Assembly: GCA_003344405.1 (NCBI GenBank)
Contig: NOWV01000023.1
Span: forward strand, 434,001 to 498,000
Length of the DNA stretch: 64,000 bases
Direction: 5' to 3'
From: Trichoplax sp. H2
Lineage: Eukaryota > Placozoa > Uniplacotomia > Trichoplacea
Under the pieces are notes generated by a model. The model was not told the DNA's origin, did not search any database, and saw only the letters and a program-made list of their open reading frames with translations. The translations under genes and the position numbers were made by a program. The number at the start of each line of letters is the position of its first letter. The first letter of the stretch is position 1. Of the stretch, positions 39,181 to 54,500 are shown in pieces.

Positions 39181-39420
39181 GTACTGTACAGTACTGTAAT
39201 TAAATTCTGAAGCGATTGAAATGGTATACTGACCTGCACAGGTCATGCCTTTCACTTTCACTAAAAATATACCGTACAGTATGCACTAGAGACCGGTACA
39301 GTACGTACTGTACACTGTACAGTACAGTATGGTACAATGTACTGTAAAGTTACAGTACATTGTACTGTACTTTACTGTACCGTACACTCTGCTTTACAGT
39401 ACATACAACTGTACAGGATT
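39181..39420. repeat. Dense TACAGTA/TACTGTA palindrome cluster
   Basis: About 240 bases are built largely from overlapping GTACAGTA, TACTGTAC and CAGTAC units in both orientations, starting with the 14-bp palindrome GTACTGTACAGTAC at 39181-39194. The units are not a regular tandem array. The same motif recurs sparsely elsewhere, for example 2589, 3026, 3759-3782, 4992-5005, 21510, 36575 and 37360. Its origin and role are unknown. Confidence 0.75.
39332..39365. repeat. Perfect 16-bp inverted repeat with 2-nt centre
   Basis: GTACAATGTACTGTAA at 39332-39347 is followed by AG and its exact reverse complement at 39350-39365. The structure could extrude as a cruciform in DNA or form a hairpin in RNA. 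It sits inside the palindrome cluster and has no open frame. Confidence 0.8.
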
Positions 39421-41499
39421 TTCAGTCATAACAGTGTACAACGAAGGGCCTTCTCTAGTCACTACAGTAATGTAGATTGCAATATTTCACTTTGAACACA
39501 CACTTAGGAAGTTCAATATGAAATCAAGTGTCCATACTGGTTATTATTATAATTTTGACTTGTTTAATACCATGATAAGTACGTAGGTTACATGTATTTT
39601 GATAACTCATTGACGCTAAAAAAAAGAAAACCGATGTACGAGTGTAATACACAGTGAGCAATACAGCCTATTAAATGCGTACATTTGACTTCCGGTGTCT
39701 GCTGGATGATGATTTTATTAAGTTGTGAGATTGGATTTACGGTTAAAATTCCACGATTCTCTTATAATCGGTAATTATACAGTATTATCAAGGCGATCAT
39801 AAGTTATTACATCATCTCCTGTAAATCTGCTTTGATAGTATATCGCCTTAGCATTGACGTAAACCTTGAAGCAGGTATCTTTAGTATTGATTAATATCTA
39901 TCGGATTACCGCACCAACATCGTTGTGTAATTTTACAATCGATAAATAATAGAATTACATAACCATGATAACGATGTTACCTAAAACAATACAATACATG
40001 AATTAACCCTAAGACAGTAAAATATAGTATAATACTGGGACCCCAAGTTAGTCTTTATAATTAAAGTTGAATATAGTCGTATATGAATGTACGTATTGAA
40101 ATACTGCATTTGGTTAATGAATTTGTAGATGGTGCTTTGATCAAAGGCGGCTTTCGTTGTCAGTATGTCTAGTGTAACATACCATATCGATAAAGTGTAT
40201 TCTCCAAAAATTCTCGACGAACTTTGTTCCTTGAATCGTCATTATATTTCGGTGTTTTCGATAGTTGCAACTTTTCCACAGGATTATAATATAGTAGTGA
40301 TATCATACGCTCCGAAAACTTAAGAAGTATATGAAAGAGGTAGACATGATCGATATGAAATTTCCTACCAGGATATGAAGATAGGAGTTAGTGATTGAGC
40401 ACCTTTGCTATGCAAGAGAGTCCTTGATTGAATACCATCACGAGGACAATCGGAAAATAATAGTGCCTTAATTGAGACAATTTTTGCTATCCTCTGTAAG
40501 ATACGTCACGGGCTACGTTTAGAACTACGTTTATTTCAGAGCTGGTAACAGCTTAAATACAAATAACAACGATACATACAGTGACATGAATGATAAGAAG
40601 CGACATACATTACGGAACATGAATATGATATGTATTAGATAGAGATAACATAAATACCTTAAATACTATCTACATTTTCCACTAACCAACTGATTTAGTA
40701 TCAAGATAACGGATAATAATATATATGAAGTCGTTTAATAAGAGCATACAAACCCTTTACAACAATCTAATCATTCTTCTGATTAGAAGCGGCAAAGTTA
40801 CAGAATTATAATGATAGGATAATAATGTAAATTGTCATTTTTCTGTTGGGTAATGGCTTCAGTACGTTATCGATATAATTGGCCTACATTGACCAAGAAT
40901 GAATGCAATAAGTGGTCGATTATGTTGTGTTCGAATGGTTACCACTCCCACACAACAGTATAATAGGGCTATAGTTAAAATTTGCATCAAAGCTAGGATT
41001 ATTATATTATATGCCTGAGTCATTGATTCCATTGTAGTAAGGCATGGCTGACTGCTACTAGCAGTTTAATTGTTAGGAGACGTAAATAATAATAGCTAGA
41101 AAGCTTTAGGCATTTATTACACGACATTCATACATATAAACAATGTATCAGGTAGAGCTTTAGACATTTTGTTGTATTATAAAATAAATTTTGATAGTGG
41201 AAAACATTTAGTAATAACGACTGTTGTAATTATCAGTTACAAAAACAGTTACTGTGTTTCTTTACTGATCATTAGTCAGATAGTGAGACACAAAAAGGAT
41301 TATAAAAAAATAACGAGATAGTGCTTTTTTTATTTAAAGGAAATAACTTTATCGCTTTGAGTGACTACTTTACGTGATTGTAGATTTACATTTACTTCTA
41401 ATACTTTAAGATAAATATTAACTAAACATAGTAATATTATCCGGATTGATTGAATTCTCGAAAATATTGCAGTTTATTTTCTTCAAGTGTTTGATAGAT

Positions 41500-42565
41500 A
41501 TGGCCTCTTCTTTTTCGGTAGAAAATATTTTACGTCCAAGGGACTGCGTTCCTCATCAAATTAAAAATTCATCTTCAAATGTTAATGCCAAAGACAATTT
41601 TGCCTATAATTATCATCTGACGAGAGCATACGAAGATAATAGTCAAGGACAGGATCAAGATATGGTTATCCGGCATCAATCTAAAATGACACTGCTTGAA
41701 TCTATTGAGAGAAGTCGAAACAAAGTAGAAGAATCTGTATATTCGTCTGGTCATTATAACAGTGACAATAGTAGTTCATGCACTATTAAAGAAGAAAAAT
41801 GTTACGAAAGCGGTAAGTCTGATATTACCACTTTAAAGTGTTTGTGCTGAGAAAAGTATAAGCAACATTAGGAATTTGACATCAGATTTTTAATTATTAA
41901 AATTAGTGAATGATACCGTATTGATCCTATACCAGTTTTCAAATAGACTGAGCTATCGATTTACTAGAATACCTTAGCAAAATTTATTAGTAATTAGCGA
42001 ATTAATTTCTGTTAAAATTCTTCCAGTAATGCACTGTTTAGCTCATTTAAAGTCTTGATAAAGCTTCTATTTGGGAATTCTCTATTTAGAGCATGACGAT
42101 AAGGACTATGATGGCAAAGAAAGTGACGGCAAGCGGCGTTGTTCCAAAAGAAGAATCTTATTTACTCAAATGCAAGTTAGTGAGCTTGAGAAACGCTTTA
42201 AGCGGCAACGCTATCTCTCCGCACAAGAACGCGAACATCTAGCTAAATTAATTGATTTAACTCCGACACAAGTTAAAATTTGGTTTCAAGTAAGTTTGCG
42301 GGTGCAAATATCTATAGTATAATTTTGCCTAGAGTTTATTTTTTAACATTTATTAATTTTTGTTTCGCCGAAAAAGAATCATAGGTACAAGTGTAAACGA
42401 CAATTTCGGGAACGGAATGAGAAAGAAAAAGTTATGCCGCATTGTATGACACTTCCTTACTACTTACCGAATACTACTCTTCGAAATTATGCATCGCCGG
42501 CTGCCGTCTATACATATCCATCGCCGTCCCAGTTCTACTACGGTTCTATGTGGGGACAATACTAA
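41500..42565 (+). CDS. NK2-class homeobox transcription factor, first of pair
   Basis: Sequence-specific nuclear DNA-binding protein. Exons 41500-41812, 42090-42289 and 42377-42565 close to 233 residues. The start [11 protein letters not shown] carries the eh1/TN-type repression motif near the N-terminus, as in NK2 proteins (FSVKDIL). The homeodomain is residues 122-181: [32 protein letters not shown], then [13 protein letters not shown] with Tyr54, diagnostic of the NK2 class. Position 56 is Cys where bilaterian NK2 proteins have Met. A phase-0 intron separates Gln50 from Asn51. The tail is short, rich in Tyr, Pro and Ser, and ends SMWGQY; no NK2-specific domain is seen. QxQV and RFK recall Nkx2-1, but orthology to Nkx2-1 or Nkx2-2 is not settled. 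Confidence 0.93.
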
Positions 42566-45500
42566 GTAGTATTACGAGATGGACATAATTTATGGAATAT
42601 GGTTATTTATTTACTGTATGTACAATTTTACAACAAGAGAGATAGAGCTGCGGATTATTTGTCTTGCTTGACAAATATGATTTAGTTTTTTTTTTAAATA
42701 GTTATCTAGATTTAGTGATAGATAAGTGAAAGTATGCGATACATATATTAAAAGTACGTGATGTCGGGCAACGACCTTTGCGTACCGGTATGTTCACAAG
42801 ATATACATAATATACCGTAATTAAATGTTGTAACCGAAACAATCCCTTATGATATCAGTTCGTACGTAATGTGTTTGGAACAGATTTGGAAAAATTTGAA
42901 TTAATTGCAATTTTCTTACTGCCCACAATCTGTGCTTTTCGATTTCGATAATTGTTGATGCCACGATTGATTCTACAATAATAATTAGTATCATCTTTTC
43001 ATTTTAATCCTGATAAGGTGAACCTTAACTGTGATTAATTCTGGTCGTCTTATTTAGATAGTAATTTAAATATCCGATAGTAGGTCTTACTGGAAAGCTA
43101 CTACCGCAGATATCAATGTAGTATTTATAATTGGATTACTTTTAAACTCCTAAAGTATGCAATGGAGTTAAATTGATCATATTACAGGTTTCTGTAACTA
43201 ATTTTATTGACTTTGTATAACAAAATAGATTTTTACTATATAATAGTATTATTATATTCGTAGCAGGTCAATAAATACAGTAAGTGTATAAGTTCAGGCT
43301 GAGATTCTGTAACCACTTATTGATTAATGAATGCTATGATAAGTTTGCTAATTGCTCTAATAAAAATTTACTAATTCTCGCAACTATTTCAATTTGATTA
43401 AATCCTATTTCATGAATGGAGAAATCAGTTTTTGAAAGGTATTATAATCTATCTCTTTAATTAATTGTCACTTATGCCAAGCTTATCAAATATCGAAGAG
43501 ATACAAAGATTACTGATAGATTGAAAGATTGAATTAGATGTATTTAGAATGCAATACAATTTATGACTATGAAGTTACGGAATTCTAGCATCAAATCCAC
43601 CTAAACTTTCTCATCAGTAAAAAAATAAACTACTTTACTTCAATATCAATATAGTAATTAACTTATTATTTTAGATGTTATTCGCATACAGGATTCCGTC
43701 CATTGATTCCACTTTGGGAAAATTAATAAGGATAATTACTTTAATTAAAAAAAGTGTTAGAATTAACAATAGGCTTGATACTTGAATAATATTGTGGGAA
43801 TGACTTTTATTCAATGGCTTGATTGCAATTGTTAATAAACTAACAATGGATTGTCGGTTGAACTTTTTTGCATAGAGAAATAAAATGCATGGATTGAAGT
43901 AGATTTACCATACATAAAATATAGTTTTGCTTTAGTGGCCCTTAGCAAGAGGTAACAGATTTTCTTCAATCTACTTACTGCTTGTATTTATAACTTCATG
44001 CGTTACGATGAGGACATCGGTGATTTGGCTGTTATGTCCATATGAATCTTAGTCCAGCATTTATGCCAGCGCGTAAACATGTCTAATCTTAAAAGGATAT
44101 ACAAGAGATAGTTGAATATAGTTATCGAAAATAATTGAAATGTACACAAGCTTCAGACAGTTAAGACGCAAAACTCATTAGCACCTATTATAACATGACG
44201 ACAAACGCCGTCAAAACAGATTCAACTCGTCCGTTTGTTTGCTGAAGCAATTATATTGGTACTATCGGTGCCCCTGTGATCGATATAAAGGGCTATCATT
44301 TGGACTGAAATAATGTATTACTTACAGCATTTAATGTATGAGACTGCCGCCATCAAATTTTAATTATTTGCTTACCCTGATTAATTTGCTATTGTTGGTT
44401 AAAATTTCTGTAATGCTAAGAGCACTGTAGTTTGATCGCTTCTATTATCACTAATATGTTGGTTACATCATAAAAGTCATATATTGATATTGTTAATTAT
44501 TAATTTGATGATTGCCTTGATTTTTTAATACGAGGAGGAGATAAATCTTAACAGTAGAATATACTAACGTATAGTACTTGGATTTCTAACTGATGAAAAG
44601 AGAATTCCTGATCGCATAAAATGATATCGTTAGGACACGTCTAAATTACACTGGCAATCAGGACGCTACTCCATTTTACGCGTGTGTTGTTTTTCTTCTA
44701 CTGCAATCAACAAAGGTATCCTCATGAATGCCAGTATCTACTATAAGTACCATCTTTATTCGTTGACAGGTTCGTTAGGCTATGTTATGACATATTTTAT
44801 CGTCTATGACAATCGTTTACTTGATCTTTCACGATAATTGTCACAACGATGAAATAGTTACCCCTTGTTGATGGCTATAAGTTGAAATGCAACATTGAAT
44901 TATTATAACAATAAAAAGATCAAGTGATTTCAATTACATTTAGACATTACTTTAATATTTTGTATTGTAATGATTAAATAATTGTTTTTTATTAAAATCG
45001 TTCTTATTTACGGACAATAGTCTTTCATTTAGCATTGATATTGTATAGGTTAATAGTTATGTTGATAATCTATGATGGCCTTTGATATTCCCTTTTATTA
45101 CATCACCTGTCATCGTCATCAAGGTTTTAGACCACATTATGACATTTTCAAGGACGCACTTCTTAAATGTTGAATATAACAGTTTAACTTTGATTATTCT
45201 GTTGGTATCAAATTTTTTTCAATGAAAAAAGTGTAATGGAAACAGTAGAAAATACTCTAAGGACATTGACGGCAATCTTGACAAAATTATCCCGGTCCAG
45301 TTGTCAAGGTTCTAGTAAATGTCTTGCTTATTAAGCATGGATATTGAAAAGTCGAATAAGAAATAGAGTCTAAAGCTATTAGAGATTTAGAGATACTGCA
45401 AGTTTATTACGGAAAGTACTAGCTAACTAGAAATTGTTACACTTTCTAGTAAATCAAATTACATTATTTGAACTACGGTAGATACAGTCCTATAGTAGGA

Positions 45501-48500
45501 CAAGAAAATATAAATATTACTAAGTACCTAGTAAAGACGACTCTATTTTATCGTATTTAATTTTCATGAACTGTAAGTACAGTCATGCCATAATTTGAAT
45601 TTATAAAATTAGTATCAGTAATGGAATTATATTAGAACTGCAATAACTGGACCTGAATTGCTATTGATTTTACGTGATTACCCTTGCTTATTACGGAAAA
45701 TATGATTGAATTAAAAATTCGACTCATAATATCCTAATATTTGCCTTATTTGCGAGAAATAGTGCAATCTTTACTGATATTTAAAAATGGCATATTATTA
45801 ATTTAATGCTCGCTATAAGATGTAAAGTGTGGACTATGAATTATATGGGTAAATAATTTAACTTTTTAGATACACAGCATATCTAAAGTTCACTCTTAAG
45901 ACAAGCTCTTACAGAAGCTATTATATTTAGCTTTTATTAATGCATGGCTTAGTTTTATTGTTATTTAAATTGATATTTATACTGTTTAATTAGTTTAAAT
46001 GCCTTGAGCAAGTTAGCCGACATCTTTCATGATTATGCCTGAAGGAGTTTATTATCAGGCAAAGTAATAGCGAATAAAAGCTATGTGATTGTTGCATAAA
46101 AATCACGGTTGAAATCGATGAGAAAGTTACAAGTTTAGTAGAAGTATTTAAAAAAGTAGTATATTGAAAGGTAATTTACGGAAGGAAAGTAGAAAAATTA
46201 ATTTAATTTTGCGTTCAAATCCATCAATCATCGTGATTCAGTACAGTTGTTTACAAAAATTTTCTACAAATTAAATAATCTTCCAGATTACCTCTTAATC
46301 ATGATTGCATGAGGCATTCTAGTACTAGTATTTGTTCGAAGCGAACAATGATAATTTTGTTACAGTTAATTAACAATATCATAAAATTACGAAAAGCAAT
46401 TGAGGTTGAAAAATATGCCTGCAAGGCCTTTCACCAGTAATTAATTTTCTAGCAACCGCTCTTTTTAATTTAATTGTTCATATTACGTAATATTGTTTAA
46501 GGTCCAGCTTAACAATTACAATTATATCATTTAAATCAGACATATTATCTTTATAATTTTAATCGCGAATATGAAGTTGCTATTTTAGCGTATACACAAG
46601 AAGAAAAAAACCCTGCTAAAATGTTGTGATTGGTTTTATCAAGTGAGCTCTTTTGATTTTTTATTTGGAAGGAATTGGTACAGCCATCTTGATAAAGTAG
46701 TTTATGAAGTGGTTTAACAAATATGCTCTTGACTTCATTACGTTAGTTCATTGTTCAAAGGCACTAATGAAGTAGAAATGAGTAAAAACCGTATGATTTC
46801 CCATTAATAACAATTGGTGCAATCTTACATTGTGAACGAATATGTTGGCCATTATAATGATAATGTCAGCAGATCAAATTGTTACGTAACAATTAATATA
46901 AGGCGATTTTTTTCTCAAGTAGTTTTTCTTGTTTTTAGAAAGGATAAAAGTATTTTGATCACTGTGGTAACAGATCAAATGTTACAAACTAGTAAAATTT
47001 CTTTTCATCTACTTACAGCTGCTAGTATTAGTACTGTACTAATTATAATTATATTTTATTATAGTTACATGACATGATAGTAAAATTACACAGAAAACTG
47101 CAGTAACCTTCTTTCCTACCTATTTTCATAGAAACCATGGAGCTTACTTATTTGTTTGACGTGAATGAACATAGATGTAGTTAATGACTGTTACGTTCTC
47201 ATTCATGCTTATGTCTTCAAATGCTTTCTAATCATTTTGTCAATGATAATAGGACTTTAAATTTTACCTTCTGATTAATTTGAAGATCAATCGTTAATCA
47301 TTTTGCATTAAATAACTAAGATTAATTACTACTAATAAAAATATCAAGATGAGAATAAAATTGCCCTTGAGTGATATGTTCTCGTAACTCTGATCCTTCA
47401 AGATTAATGGATATTATAATTTGTTGAACTTAAATTCTTTCTTAAAGCTTATGACCTGCCATAACGCTGATATAGCAATAACGAAGTCAGTTAATTTGTC
47501 TTACCTTACTCAATTTACTCTTTGTCTTACAATACTCCGTATACCAATAAAAGAATAAATGACATTTCGAACAAAAACTGTTTATAATAACGTATTGATC
47601 TCTAACAGCTGTAATTTGTAACAATAAGTTATACCAGTCATTATACTTTCAGTAGTTCTTCATTCAATTGCATTGACCGGCGCTTAAATTATCTTAAATG
47701 ACATTGCCTAGTAGAAATAAGATAGATTGACGGCTTTGATGATATTTCTTGTATTCGAATTAAGAACTTAATTAACGTCAAAGTTGGTTAAGTTTGCACA
47801 TTACAGTATACAGCTACTGCCCTACAATCTATCTAATATGTACATAAATCCTTCAGGTTAGCAACGAAAATATTCATATTTAGGATGATTCTACCGCCTG
47901 TTTGTAATAGGATGAGTATACTTTTACAACACGATTTCAATTGTATCCATAGTCGGTGTAATTAGAAACTTTGCATTTACTTTAGCAGGTAAAGCACAGT
48001 AACACTGTCGCTATATATCATGACATGGGATGTCTAAGAGACATTTAAAGATTCCGTAGTTTCTTTCAAGTAGCATAGTATGTATTTGCATACTCCTATA
48101 TCATATAATATGTAGACATATCTAGTACTAATATAGCGCAAATGGTTTATACTGCCTTTATTGTAAGACCACGAAATGAATTTTTAGCCCATCGATTTCC
48201 ATATAGATGGGTCATAGCCGTAAAATTAACTAATGTTTACCTGCTGATAGTTGAATTCTTAGAACATGATAATTACTATTTTAAATTCTCCTCCGCCTTA
48301 CATTTTGTATACAGATTTGATTGCAAAGAGTTACGTTATTATTTAATTATAGTACAAACTGTAGGCTATGGGAATGAATGACTAGAAATGAACTATAAAG
48401 TGTGATTAAAATGTCCATTCTCATAATCGGTTACTTTCGTTTAAAGAAAAACTTGGTTTTACTGAGAATAGGAAAGTTCATAATACCGTAGAGATTTCAT

Positions 48501-51500
48501 GGATACTTTCTATGAAGCTGTTAGATAAGTTATTGTTGTCAACACGTTATTTAGAAATATTTTTGATGTAACTTAAAAATAATACCAAATCTAGGACTGT
48601 TAACAATAATAGTTATATATGAGTAATGTTCAAGATCTTTCAAGTATATTGATTTCAGTTTTGTAGAATGTAATACTAATCATAGAATTTTGTTTTCATA
48701 CTAATTTCTGTAAGCGTTATACGATCTTACTCGCAATCTTTATATTATAAACAAATTAGATAACGTATTTAACCAGCTACATTTTTCTGTAGTTAAATAT
48801 TCTTAGCTCTTCTATTCTAAGATCTACTGTTGCAAGAATTTTTCTTTGTCTGTTAGAGCTTGTTGTACTATTGCTTAGTATCTCAATCGTTCGGGAATCA
48901 GTACCGTGATAAAATCGATTATTATAAAATACTTTGTTGTTATCTATAAATTGAATAGAGTTAGTAGGACAGGTTTAGTTACAATTCTATTCTGGTTAAG
49001 TTCTTATTATCGTGGTGACTTCCGTCTCCGGTTTACTCTGTACAAATTCGTCATCTAGACTGTCGCTAAGTAAGAATATATTCTGCTTAATTGCGGCTTC
49101 ATACATAAATATCATTACACATTTAATACACTTAGAAGGCGGCTATTTTAAGTTCATTTTATCTACGAATTTTTCAAATCTTTTTCCTTTATCTATTCCT
49201 ATCCTTGAAACAAATGAGATCTATAGTCCTAATACTATATGTGTTCCAGTTCCTTAATCTACGATATTTGATGCCCTAGGTTAAGAATTTCATAAGAAAA
49301 TAGAAATATTACAAATGCCTTAGCGAATTATACTCAATTAAATAAGTTAGTCCTACGAGTACAGCACCTGATCCGCTCCGGAACTCGAATTGATCTGCTG
49401 ACTAAGAGACAAAAGGCTGTTATGAAATAAATAAACTAATTTGATTCAATACTAGTATTCTAGATCAAGATGACCTGACTTTAATTGCTTCTGACGAATT
49501 TACTCTTGTATTAAGATAGCAAGGACTTGATATCTTAATCTTGCCTTCAGTAATGAATTATCTTATGAATGTAAGCAAAAGTCAGATGATTTTATGAAAT
49601 TGAATGGCTAGCGCGTATGTGTTTATTTTGTCGGTTAAAAAGTAATTTTTGCCACTTAATACTTCATTCGACATGTTGTCTAATATTTGCTAATGTAGAG
49701 TTAATGTTTGGCTCTATATTTGCTGTATTACATAAAACTTAGCAATGCAAACAAGCTCATTAATTACTATTTAAACATAATCTAATTGTATCAAGCTTTA
49801 AGCTTAAGTATTAGAGTGATATTGTTGAGCCCGGAAATAAGTTCGGAAATGGGATTCTGCACATGACACTAGTAACAGTTTATTGAAGCAACTGTAATAG
49901 CATCGACAGTATCGAACACAAGAATATCAGCCAGGCATTACATTTGCAACGTATAGAACATGTTACATTCTGGTGTACGGATAAGTATAGAACTTGATAA
50001 ACCGTCTATATGGATCAGAACACCTTTATTAAGCATGTAGATATACTATATAATTGCGAAAGGATAGATACTTTGTAGATGTAATTTTTGGCCTGATTCT
50101 CGGTAATTTACGAGTAACATCTAGAGTTGCCGTCCTACAAAATTGCTATATAATTCCTTAGAAAACTATTGACAGTTCTCGACAGTGAGAAAATTAAAAA
50201 TTTATAGATATCTATCAAAACTCAGTAGTTGGAACAAGAAAAATACAAGTCAATTTAAGACACAAAGTCAAGTTTTGAACTAAAGTCGTTAATAACAGTT
50301 ATCTTTATTTTAAGAGATATTCTGGTTATATAGAAAACGTCTATACGTAAACATGTTATTATTGCTATCTCTATCTTTTAATTTAGTGTTCATCATCCTA
50401 GTAAATATGTAGACGGATTTTCCTACGTTATTCCACTGTTTCTTAGACTCTTGTCTAGAACAACGTTCGGCAACTATAGCATTAAACATATAACCATAAA
50501 CTTAATATCAAAATTCTCTAAAAATAGTTTTACTAAATTTAGTATCAGTAAGGTATCGGTATATCATCAAATGCATAAGGATCTTCTAAAAACATAAATG
50601 TCCTATTTTAAGACCTATTTTTACTTAAGTATATTATGATATCCAAAATTATAAAATTTATACTTAACAATACTAAGGGTATTGTAGCAATTTCATATAA
50701 ATTTTCTACGATTTGTGATACTGCATTTTTAGATGCAAGAGTTTGGTTTACATATAATGCAATGAAAAGCTGTAAATAATTTTAGATTCGCTTCGTTATT
50801 GCAATAACGCTTCCACATTAAGGTATATTTTTGGCGTATTTTTTAAAGGTATTTCCTGTTCGGTCCAAGCGAATTACTAAAAGAATTTGATGCCCTAATT
50901 TTTCATGCTTAGATTAATGAAACGCTTATTTGCCGCTATTTATTTTTTATTTCTATTACATAATGGCGTGCAATAACCAAGATTAAATTGACCTCTCAAA
51001 TGTTGTTTAGTAAAGTCATTAATATTACGTACGGTGCTTTACATAAAGTATAGTCGTTGGAAGAGTGCATTAGCACCAATTAATTTCTAGAAATAAAATT
51101 CTGAATTAAAACTGATAAATTTTCTATGCCGGTAACTATAGCTTAGAAATTAATGGATACAATTCCAGTCATTTTTAATTTCTTTACTTACATTAATGCT
51201 AAGATTGGAAATAAAATACTATTAAGCTGTCGATATCTAAATTATAAATCAATAACATTATCATCAAGTGATTAGAACTTTCATGTTCGAGAATTATTGC
51301 TTAGAGCTCGAATAAACCTTATTAACACCCAAGATTCCAAATTGTACTTTGATAGGTTTAAAAAGATTATCACCTTTATTTTCTGATAGAGTAAATTTTA
51401 AGATGAAGAGTTAAGCTATCACCTTAGTTGGTTTCAGTAGATATTTCATAATCCTTTATAACGCTGCATTGTATATTAGATCATGATTATCATATTCATC

Positions 51501-54500
51501 TATAACATATTAAAGTAATTCTATGTTCAAATATTAATAAAAGCTGTACATCACATCTCTATCGTTACGAGATTCTCTTAATCATCTAAAAGTATCATTA
51601 AGTATGATTTGTTACTAATCTATTGTACCACTATTAATTTCTCTATAGTGATAATTTAATCATCTATATCCTGCTGAATAAGTAATGAAAAAAATTCAAT
51701 AACCAGGTGTGCATTTAGTATTAAAGAATTATTATTTAAATCTTTAATGATCAGATGAGAAATTTAAATATCAACAAATGAACCCTTGTCAGCTAGATCA
51801 AAGAACATTACTCGAATAGAGTATCTATAATACTTAGATATGGATTAATAAGATGAACATATGATTTGGCCACTTACGATATAATTCGGGTTTTAGAAAG
51901 AGGTAATTGTTAATGTTAAAGTAATGAAGACCGTGATCTGTTTATTGCAACAAAATAATCGACGAATCTTATAATCTTAATTCCTTATCACGATTTCGCT
52001 ATATAAATATATTTAAAGGAAATGACATGAATTTTTGATTATTATGGAAGTTGAATCAGTCTATATGCATTTAGGTTAAAATCATTGCACACATTGATAT
52101 ACTTAAAATAAAATATAGGGCGTCTCTTTTGACAGTGCTGCTACTAAGTTTGATAGCATATATGGTCTACAACTTTACATATCACTTTACGAATATAATA
52201 GAATTATTAAGTTAAAATTAATTATAAAGTTCAATAAATTGATTAGGCACAATCTATTATATTAAATTAGAAGTAAATACCTTAATGAAATTAATACAAT
52301 CTGCGGAGATATTGATAGCAATTTATGCAGTGGATTCAACTTGATTAAAAAAGCAATAACTTCCTCAGTTAATATAATTACGTAATGAAGATCTTATTTG
52401 TCTGAATAGTAAAATACTGATATTCCATATTATAGATACCTGCAATGCAATCCTTCAGAATTTATCTAAAGTACATCATATCGATATCTACTTTTACAAA
52501 ATAAGGAAGTACCTAACTATCTCAGAAATGAGCAATACTTTCCGATGATTTGCAATCACATCCTTCAGTAACAAGCGCAATATTATTACGAAATAACATT
52601 TGAAAATTATATTTCACAGTCAAGGAGGCGCGTAGATTCGAGATAGGCTTTTTGCAACAACAATTTAAATTCCCTATTTCCATTGCTTTTATTAAAGGTT
52701 TATCAACAACTTAATCGTTTTATTTGCTAGCCGTAAATTACATGCACATATGTTATCAACGGAAGCCATATTACTATACCTAATTGAAATTAAGGTATTA
52801 AATTGTATTAAAATTTCTCTGAAATATCAACAATTCAAGAGAGTACTTTAGAATGCAATTATTTTTCGAGATCATTCAACTTCATCAAGAAGATACTAAC
52901 TTCATATATTTGATGTTGGATATGTTGATAAAAGCGGCTTCTTTCACTTTTACGTTGATTAAAATTCTTTGTAGGCCACCTTTTTACAGTCGTTATACAA
53001 CTAGAAAGCTTCGCTTCTAAGCATATTAATTTTTAGTAAATTTTAGGAGAGAAGTAAGAACTTCCTGTATTTCTGTGGTATCTACTCTTATTCCTAAAGC
53101 TTTGTCAGTAGCATGTTATCATCGTAAGTGTTTACATCATCGTTGTTTCCGATTGCTATTAAGACAAATTCATTCGATGTTTCTATCATAAGTATTTGTT
53201 TAGGTGACAAGGTTCGCGTATCTACGATTTTGCCAATTAATTAATAGTGATTCAGAGATCATCTTGGCAATATCTTACGACCTATAAAGAGAATGTCACA
53301 ATAATGACCTTAGGCAACGGATACAATAAAAGACTACAAATAATATTTCCGCCGTCGATAGATCTTATGATTAGTGACATTCATACTCCGACAAAATTTC
53401 TGTAATTAGCCATATTTAAGTATTTCCTGTACTTTGGAACAAAATTTTAATTATTATAGACAGACATAATGAATAAAAATAAATTTTTTAAATGCAAGAT
53501 TGAGGTCTGTTAGGAAACTGCTTGAATATAGATCTGTATATACGACAAATGACCGGATTAACTCAATTTTTATGTATTAAGCAGGAATAACCGTAATAGA
53601 TGAAATTAGTAATGCCATAGGCTATATATATACAGTATACACAAAGTCAGCGAATGATACATAATTGGGTGAAGTTTTTTTATCTCTTTAATCCACGCTT
53701 TGCACTCTTTTACTGAGTGCAATTTTAGGATCACTCCTGCTGTCGAAAATTTTCTTTTAAGTGTAGCAATCTCATCTATAATTGTTCTCATTGCGTTTAG
53801 CGTAATATTTATGACTTTGATATTGACTTATTTTATTCTTGAACCCAATGCTATTGTTGTCTCCATTTTAATTTGATTCAGTTTAATGCAGTAATGAATT
53901 TCAGGACTTTTTACTATATATGCATTAGCGTCATTACTAGTATCCGTAATAATTCTTTTACAAGCTTTAAATTTTTACGTTAGTACCTACTGCTTAGAGG
54001 GACAGAGTAAAATAATTGATCAATATTTCAATAATGGCATTACTTGTGCCACAGCTGTTGAATAACAATTGATTTAGCTGATGTACTGATGAGAATCTAT
54101 TTAGCTGATAGGATAATATAGTAATACAATAATCCATTAAATAATAATAGATATAGAATTAATTAGGTCAACATCGACGAAGAGGTTAGCAAATGGTTAA
54201 TCGCAGATAAACAGATTATAATTAATAGAATGTCGATTTGATAATGGCTTGTATCATAAGATAATTGATAATAATATTTTAATTGTCTTAAAATTTCATA
54301 TACTTTTCATAGAGGATGACACTAATCATGTTTAATCCAATGGGAAATTGATTATTTTTTCACGTGTTTACAAATAGAATCGCTGTGGCTCTGTTTTACT
54401 TATAATGGCTATAATATGATCTATTTTGTATATTGATATCTCTTATCCAAATATATTTTATATTCTTTCATTTCTAAACATATTTTGGTAATAATAGAGG

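Larger units (their letters stand above)
38452..41499. other. Spacer between actin and the first NK2 gene
   Basis: Contains the actin 3' UTR, the palindromic repeat cluster at 39181-39420 and AT-rich sequence that should include the promoter of the NK2 gene. No coding exon was recognised. The 66-codon frame at 38744-38944 lies in the presumed 3' UTR and has no support. Confidence 0.5.

Noticed and set aside
46814-47077. 87-codon open frame
   Set aside because: AT-driven composition, no ATG start, no family similarity and no splice partners.
48142-48381. 79-codon open frame
   Set aside because: No recognisable domain and low-quality composition; likely chance in AT-rich DNA.
49012-49257. 81-codon open frame
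   Set aside because: Hydrophobic, AT-rich reading with no supported start or neighbours.
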